Under the pieces are notes generated by a model. That model saw nothing but the letters and a program-made list of their open reading frames with translations. It searched no databases and was not told the DNA's origin. Shown piece by piece: positions 61,662-64,000 of a DNA stretch of 64,000 nt. A program made the position numbers and the translations under genes. Numbering within the stretch: the first letter of the stretch is position 1; every line of letters begins with the position of its first letter. Origin of the DNA: Sambucus nigra (Eukaryota; Streptophyta; Magnoliopsida; Dipsacales; Adoxaceae); the NCBI GenBank assembly GCA_949130495.1, contig OX422221.1, positions 25,617,917 to 25,681,916 on the forward strand, read 5' to 3'.

Positions 61662-62571
61662 TGATGATGCTTGAAACAGAACCACCAGATAAGAGGTGGG
61701 AGAGCTCACATAATAATAACAATGACAACAATAGAGTTATCTATTCATGTAGGTATATAAAAGGAGGAGAGTAGAAGAGTAATGAAGACAATGATGTATA
61801 GGGATTCAGCCAATCAGGCCTACATCCACTATGGGTGCGTGATCCACTAAATATGGACACTAATGGCCTTGCATACATTGCACATACGTTTTCTCTCTCT
61901 ATTGTGTGTACGAATAGAGTTTCAATTAGGGTTACAATTATCGATCCACCTGCAAGGTTAAAGATGACAAGTATATATAGGGCTTGGGGGTATAGTGTAC
62001 CCCTCCCCCAGCATGCAATGAGCATGTGAATCATGATATAACCAACCCCCTGTTGACACCTGGTTGGGCCAATTGTAGGTAATGATGACATAATATTCCC
62101 TCACGTGCGAGAATGATCTTGTTATAATAGTTTATTCCATGTGCTACATGAGTCCCACGCGCATCATCCCACGCCTATCCCAAATCACGCACAACGATGG
62201 TGTTGCCCTCGGCTTATAGTGACAGGCCGAGGATGATATTGATGCTGACCTATTAGGTGTCCTGACTACTGGATGTAGGATCTTCTTACTGTCGGCCCCC
62301 ATAGGGTCGGCCAGTCATTTGGTCGTTTGATAGCCCCTAAGATGAGGCTTCTATCCTCACAGGCTTGGGCTAATTCGAGTCATCTAACTTGTCAATAGTG
62401 GTGTCGGCCTCCATAGGGTTGTCCGATCGTATGAACTGTGTTGCCAATAATGGGGTCGGCTTGGTTGACCCCTTATCTTCAATATGATCAACTGGGGGTA
62501 GAAGTAGAGTTGAGCCCTTGTCCTAGACGAGACTACCCTCGGCCTGGGCGAGGGTGTATTTTGGTATATCA
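61662..62571 (-). repeat. Tat 5' LTR
   Basis: 910 bp; the plus strand runs from TGATGATGCTTGAAACAG to GTATTTTGGTATATCA, then the TTAAT duplication. A minus-strand TATA box lies at 61972-61979. Confidence 0.92.
61972..61979 (-). promoter_or_regulatory. TATA box in the Tat 5' LTR
   Basis: TATATATA on the minus strand, 310 bp before the LTR end, the expected position for the start of the genomic transcript. Confidence 0.6.
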
Positions 62572-62820
62572 TTAATGGTACATATTAGATGTATATGGGT
62601 CATTCATATTTGTTTATGGTACGTGTGTGCATATATGTAATGTGAAATATATGGACACCTCAGTGATGTTATGATAGGCATAGATGTGCCTTTTCATTTA
62701 TCTCATATGATATGAGTATGGACTAATTTGGTATAAACATAATCTAACGGTGTAAAATAAAATATAACTTTATACTACCTTGAATTCCGAGGATGGAATT
62801 CCATTATAAGGAGGGGAGAA
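62572..62820 (+). mobile_element. X internal region B, second segment
   Basis: Resumes X after Tat and aligns with 29590-29815. It ends GAATTCCGAGGATGGAATTC, then AAGGAGGGGAGAA, the pol-end remnant and polypurine tract. Confidence 0.85.
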
Positions 62821-64000
62821 TGTAATGCCACGTATATTTTTGGAATTAAAATAAAGGTTAATAGGGATTATTTAATTCGGCAAAATTAAATAAATCAAGG
62901 TTGTGAGTAATTAGACTCGGTGTTATCAATAAAACTTTAATGATATGGAATAAATTAAAAGCCATTTTATTTGAATAAAATGTATTCACATATGTCACAT
63001 CACAATAAAAATATATTTTTGAGATAAAAATATTCGGGACACACTTTGAGAGGTATTACGGCAACATTAGGACATTTTAGACCCTTAGAAATGGTCCCGA
63101 GATATATGTGTATGAGTTGGTATTTATCGGGTTAATTAGATTAGGTATTTTGGCTCATTTAGGGGTCCAAAGTTGGGACCTAAAGTCCAACTCGAATATT
63201 GGGAAAAATATAAGATGGGGAGGGAGAGAAATAACTCCCCACTCCTAACCCGGGCAACCCCACTTCAAGAGAGGGAGGAACAAAGGCCTAAGATGAGGAA
63301 TAACACCCTAGGAGGAAGACGAGAGGCTTCTATACACAATCTCAGGCAAGGATTCTCTTGCCATTCTTATTCAATATGTGTTGTTCTTATATAAATTTAA
63401 ACTTCATTCTTATATATTTAAATTTGAATCATGTTTTGATACTATAGAATTAAAGATTTTTTGACAATATGGTTTATGCTTGTATGAATATAAACTGTGT
63501 TAAAAACCGAGAAATTTATCTTGTGAGATTGATGTTAGAGAAAACATATTTGGGAAGAAAGTTATACAAAATTTGTGTAATTCGATTATGGGTATAAATC
63601 TGATTGTTATAAAAATTAAATAGTTGGAAATGTAAAAATGATTTCAGATATGTTTAAATTAGTGGACGATACATATGAGGATTGGAAATATCTAGAATTC
63701 GTGCAAATCATTGGAGAGATTATGAATTAAGGCCTGTGGTCAATTAAGACGATGGATGAAAATTTCAATGGGGGAACCTGGGCGTGGAGAGAAGAAAAAG
63801 AAGAAGACAAGGAAGGGATCTTTTGAATGACCTGGGAAGTCGTTCAAATGACATATGAGGTCACTCAAATGACCGTAGTCCTGGTTTGAATGACGCTGCA
63901 GGAATTTTCCCACTGCGTTCTTTTGATGCAGTCTTTGAGGTTCGTATGGGAAAATGCGATAATCCGATTTTGAGGATTGCATGGGAGAATGGGAATAACT
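62821..64000 (+). repeat. X LTR-B, first 1180 bp, cut by window end
   Basis: Starts TGTAATGCCACGTATATTTT and matches LTR-A without the E3 insertion, giving the empty E3 site near 63228-63235. It carries the hairpin motif at 63339-63363 and at least three copies of the 14-bp palindrome (GTCGTTCAAATGAC at 63839, GTCACTCAAATGAC at 63860, TGGTTTGAATGAC near 63892). Confidence 0.88.

Larger units (their letters stand above)
51048..62571 (-). mobile_element. Ty3/gypsy Tat-lineage element with antisense gene
   Basis: 11524 bp on the minus strand, with 0.91-kb LTRs and a TTAAT duplication. Reading right to left: 5' LTR, gag, protease, RT, RNase H, a second archaeal-like RNase H, integrase, a 108-bp minisatellite, then a gene on the opposite strand, and the 3' LTR. 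The extra RNase H, the variable 3' region with tandem repeats and the antisense reading frame between pol and the 3' LTR are known traits of the Tat lineage (Ogre, Grande, Retand and relatives). All frames are broken. Confidence 0.92.
29816..64000 (+). mobile_element. X: non-autonomous long-LTR element with four nested insertions
   Basis: Once the nested elements are removed, X consists of LTR-A (29816-30230, 39246-39919 and 48417-49449; about 2.1 kb), internal region B (49450-51047 and 62572-62820; about 1.85 kb) and LTR-B (62821 to beyond the window). X internal A (18865-29815) abuts LTR-A upstream, so X is at least a partial tandem array. The interior has a primer-binding site and polypurine tract but no gag or pol, as in LARD-type elements. 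It is the oldest layer here, since E3, copia and Tat lie inside it and E1 lies inside internal A. Confidence 0.8.

Overview
This window is intergenic heterochromatin of a flowering plant, probably a eudicot with a large genome. It is AT-rich and contains only plant-type transposable elements: a Ty3/gypsy chromovirus (Tekay/Del type), a Ty3/gypsy Tat-lineage element, a Ty1/copia element of SIRE/Maximus type, and several non-autonomous long-LTR families. No intact host gene, tRNA or rRNA gene was found. Every polyprotein reading frame is broken, so all coding features are listed as pseudogenes. The species cannot be named from the sequence.

Layout. 1-2192: AT-rich DNA with a microsatellite and a small CACTA-transposase-like remnant. 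2193-4905: a probable solo LTR (called V here). 4994-12437: a minus-strand tandem array LTR-internal-LTR-internal-LTR of a non-autonomous family (Y), the last LTR cut short. 12438-17239: minus-strand LTR-like block and internal fragment of family Z. 17240-18864: minus-strand LTR fragment of family W, related to E3. From about 18865 to the window end runs a non-autonomous family (X), arranged internal-LTR-internal-LTR and split by four younger insertions.

Insertions into X. (1) E1, a chromovirus, 19504-29054, with target duplication AGTAA. (2) E3, a non-autonomous gypsy-type element, 30231-39245, with AATAA. (3) A SIRE-type copia element, 39920-48416, with imperfect duplication GAATG/GAAAG. 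(4) A minus-strand Tat element, 51048-62571, with TTAAT. Because X is present twice, the uninterrupted sequence of most insertion sites can be read in the other copy, which confirms the boundaries.

How the parts relate. E1, copia and Tat keep recognisable gag, protease, reverse transcriptase, RNase H and integrase. X, Y, Z and E3 have long LTRs and short or degraded interiors, yet keep the same terminal block (end of a chromovirus-like pol, then a polypurine tract) next to an LTR beginning TGTAAYACC. They were therefore probably mobilised by related autonomous elements. The Tat element has three notable traits: a second, archaeal-like RNase H domain; a 108-bp tandem repeat of hairpin-forming units after pol; and an opposite-strand gene with plausible introns and its own TATA box. 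I found no evidence for a wholly new biological system. The observations most worth follow-up are the antisense gene, the hairpin minisatellite, and the palindrome clusters found at similar depth in several LTR families.
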